The notes under the pieces: model-generated
The model's input: only the letters and a program-made list of their open reading frames with translations
Databases searched by the model: none
What the model was told of the DNA's origin: nothing
Translations under genes and position numbers: made by a program
Shown: in pieces, positions 4,914-6,177 of the stretch
Layout of the letters: each line of letters opens with the position of its first letter
Numbering within the stretch: position 1 is the first letter of the stretch
Assembly (NCBI GenBank): GCA_016928755.1
Contig: JAFGKB010000003.1
Location: 1-6,177 of the forward strand
Origin: Anaerolineae bacterium
GTDB taxonomy: Bacteria; Chloroflexota; Anaerolineae; B4-G1; SLSP01
Direction of reading: 5' to 3'
DNA length: 6,177 nt

Positions 4914-6143
4914 ATGGAGAAGAGCAGGCAAATTTTACAACATATTACTTCGTTAATTTTTTCCTTACTGCTTGCCTTTTTCTTCTGGGCAACAGCGACA
5001 GAGGTAGAAAACCCCACTCAGCAAAGGTCCTATAAGGATTATTTACCCCTAGTTATCGAAGGTGTTCCCGACGGAATGACCGCCTACAATGGAGAAGACA
5101 CCCGGGTCAGTGTTGTATTACGCGCGCCCCAAACGGTATGGAATTCTCTCAAGACTGAAGAGATCCGGGCTTTTGTCGATCTCTCAGAGGCAGAAGCCGG
5201 CAAAGTAACAGTCCCTATCCAAGTTGAGGTAAACCGGGAACCGGTCCAAGTCGTAGAAATTAATCCGAAAGAGGTGACTCTGAATTTAGAGGAAATCCAA
5301 GAGAAGGATATAACAGTCAATGTAAAAGTGCTTGGTACTCCTATGCTAGGTTACGAAGCAGAGACGCGAAATCCGGTTGTGGCACCGCGGATAGTCAAAG
5401 TCCGTGGCCCGGCCTCTGTTATCAGTGAAGTCAAGGAGGTTCGTGCAACTGTACAACTTGATGGAGAACAGAGAGATGTGCAAGGGGATTATGACGCGCT
5501 TCCTCTGGATGAAGCCGGAAAAGAACTGTCCTATTTAGAAGTAAACCCCAAGCAGGTCACCGTCGGTATCAGGATACAGGCCCTAAGCGGGTATCGAGAC
5601 CTGGCCGTTAAAGCTAAATTAGTAGGCCAGCCCACAGCGGGATATCGCATCACCAACGTGACCGTAAAACCCAACGTGGTCAGTGTGGTAGGCAGAGCTA
5701 GTGCTGTTCAATCAGCCCCCGGCTATATCGAGACTGAACTGATAAACCTGGAAGAAGCAACCGAAAGTCTTACAATTACAGCTTTTCTACAAATGCCGGA
5801 GGGCGTAAGTATCATCGTGCCACCAGCGCCGAAAGTGACCGTATCAATAGGTATTGAGGCTATAGAGACCGGGATAACATTAGACCGGGAACCAAAAATC
5901 CAGGGACTAGAGCCAGGACTCACAGTTACTGTGGAACCTACATCAACCGTGGTTATTTTGAGTGGCCCGATTGGCTTAATGGATGCACTGGACCCCGATG
6001 AAATAGAAGTAATTCTCGATTTGACGGAGTTAACTGTAGGCCAATTTACGTTAACACCGAGAATTATAACGCCAGAGGGCATCCGAGCAGAGAGCATCCT
6101 ACCAGAATCTATTACGGTTATCCTGGAAAGATTACGCCCCTAG
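4914..6143 (+). CDS. cdaR: YbbR-domain protein CdaR, CdaA-associated membrane regulator
   Basis: Membrane-anchored extracytoplasmic protein that binds and modulates CdaA in Firmicutes; the same role is inferred here. It has 409 residues: a short basic N-terminus, one membrane helix (about 10-28, rich in L and F), then four YbbR-type beta repeats at about 43-126, 130-220, 227-313 and 321-405. Repeat signatures include LGTPMLGY (140-147) and VGQPTAGY (237-244). The turns LRAPQTVW (69-76), VRGPASVI (163-170), VVGRASAV (258-265) and LSGPIGLM (349-356) recur once per repeat. INPKEVTL (116-123) and VNPKQVTV (210-217) close the first two repeats. The four repeats match the Bacillus CdaR plan. ATG 4914 lies 11 nt after AAAGG (4898-4902). 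An in-frame TTG at 4908, 5 nt after it, is an alternative adding two residues. glmM often follows in Firmicutes, but the window ends 34 nt after the stop. Confidence 0.93.
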   Translation: MEKSRQILQHITSLIFSLLLAFFFWATATEVENPTQQRSYKDYLPLVIEGVPDGMTAYNGEDTRVSVVLRAPQTVWNSLKTEEIRAFVDLSEAEAGKVTVPIQVEVNREPVQVVEINPKEVTLNLEEIQEKDITVNVKVLGTPMLGYEAETRNPVVAPRIVKVRGPASVISEVKEVRATVQLDGEQRDVQGDYDALPLDEAGKELSYLEVNPKQVTVGIRIQALSGYRDLAVKAKLVGQPTAGYRITNVTVKPNVVSVVGRASAVQSAPGYIETELINLEEATESLTITAFLQMPEGVSIIVPPAPKVTVSIGIEAIETGITLDREPKIQGLEPGLTVTVEPTSTVVILSGPIGLMDALDPDEIEVILDLTELTVGQFTLTPRIITPEGIRAESILPESITVILERLRP

Positions 6144-6177
6144 CTGTGAGGTCTGAATAAGCAGCGGGCAACGGTCC

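Noticed and set aside
5723..6097. 124-codon antisense open frame within cdaR
   Set aside because: Ser/Ile/Val-rich product is the expected complement of the beta-rich YbbR repeats; no promoter, ribosome-binding site or family resemblance.
6144..6177. Start of another gene after cdaR (for example glmM)
   Set aside because: Only 34 nt remain; the GTG at 6146 runs into a stop after four codons, and no ribosome-binding site and start pair is visible.

Overview
The window looks like ordinary bacterial chromosome with about 47% G+C. It has one gene running left from the left edge (threonine dehydrogenase, 5' part only), a long divergent intergenic region, and four genes running right: ornithine carbamoyltransferase, a large tetratricopeptide-repeat (TPR) protein, the membrane diadenylate cyclase CdaA/DacA, and its YbbR-domain partner CdaR. 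I saw no mobile element, CRISPR array, rRNA or tRNA. The mix of proteins (a thermophile/archaeal-like OTCase, a TPR protein beside CdaA, a four-repeat YbbR protein) suggests Chloroflexota or a neighbouring non-proteobacterial lineage. This placement is a guess from protein style and not something the sequence proves.

Layout: 1-176 (minus) is the N-terminal part of tdh. 177-634 is a 458-nt divergent regulatory region with candidate promoters on both strands, a near-perfect 20-bp palindrome, a possible 9-codon leader ORF and a hairpin-forming argF leader. 635-1558 is argF, probably transcribed alone. 1600-1638 is a perfect 15-bp hairpin without a T-tract, either the argF terminator or a hairpin at the 5' end of the next mRNA. 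1690-3954 encodes the 754-residue TPR protein. 3955-4074 is a 120-nt gap with promoter-like elements. 4075-4896 is cdaA and 4914-6143 is cdaR, only 17 nt apart and clearly an operon. 6144-6177 is too short to interpret.

How the genes work together: Tdh starts threonine catabolism (L-threonine to 2-amino-3-ketobutyrate) and OTCase makes citrulline for arginine synthesis. They share a divergent region but not a pathway. CdaA makes c-di-AMP at the membrane, and CdaR is its membrane-anchored regulator. The most interesting point is the large, uncharacterised cytoplasmic TPR protein directly upstream of this c-di-AMP module, which makes it a candidate scaffold or regulator of the pathway. That link rests on gene order only.
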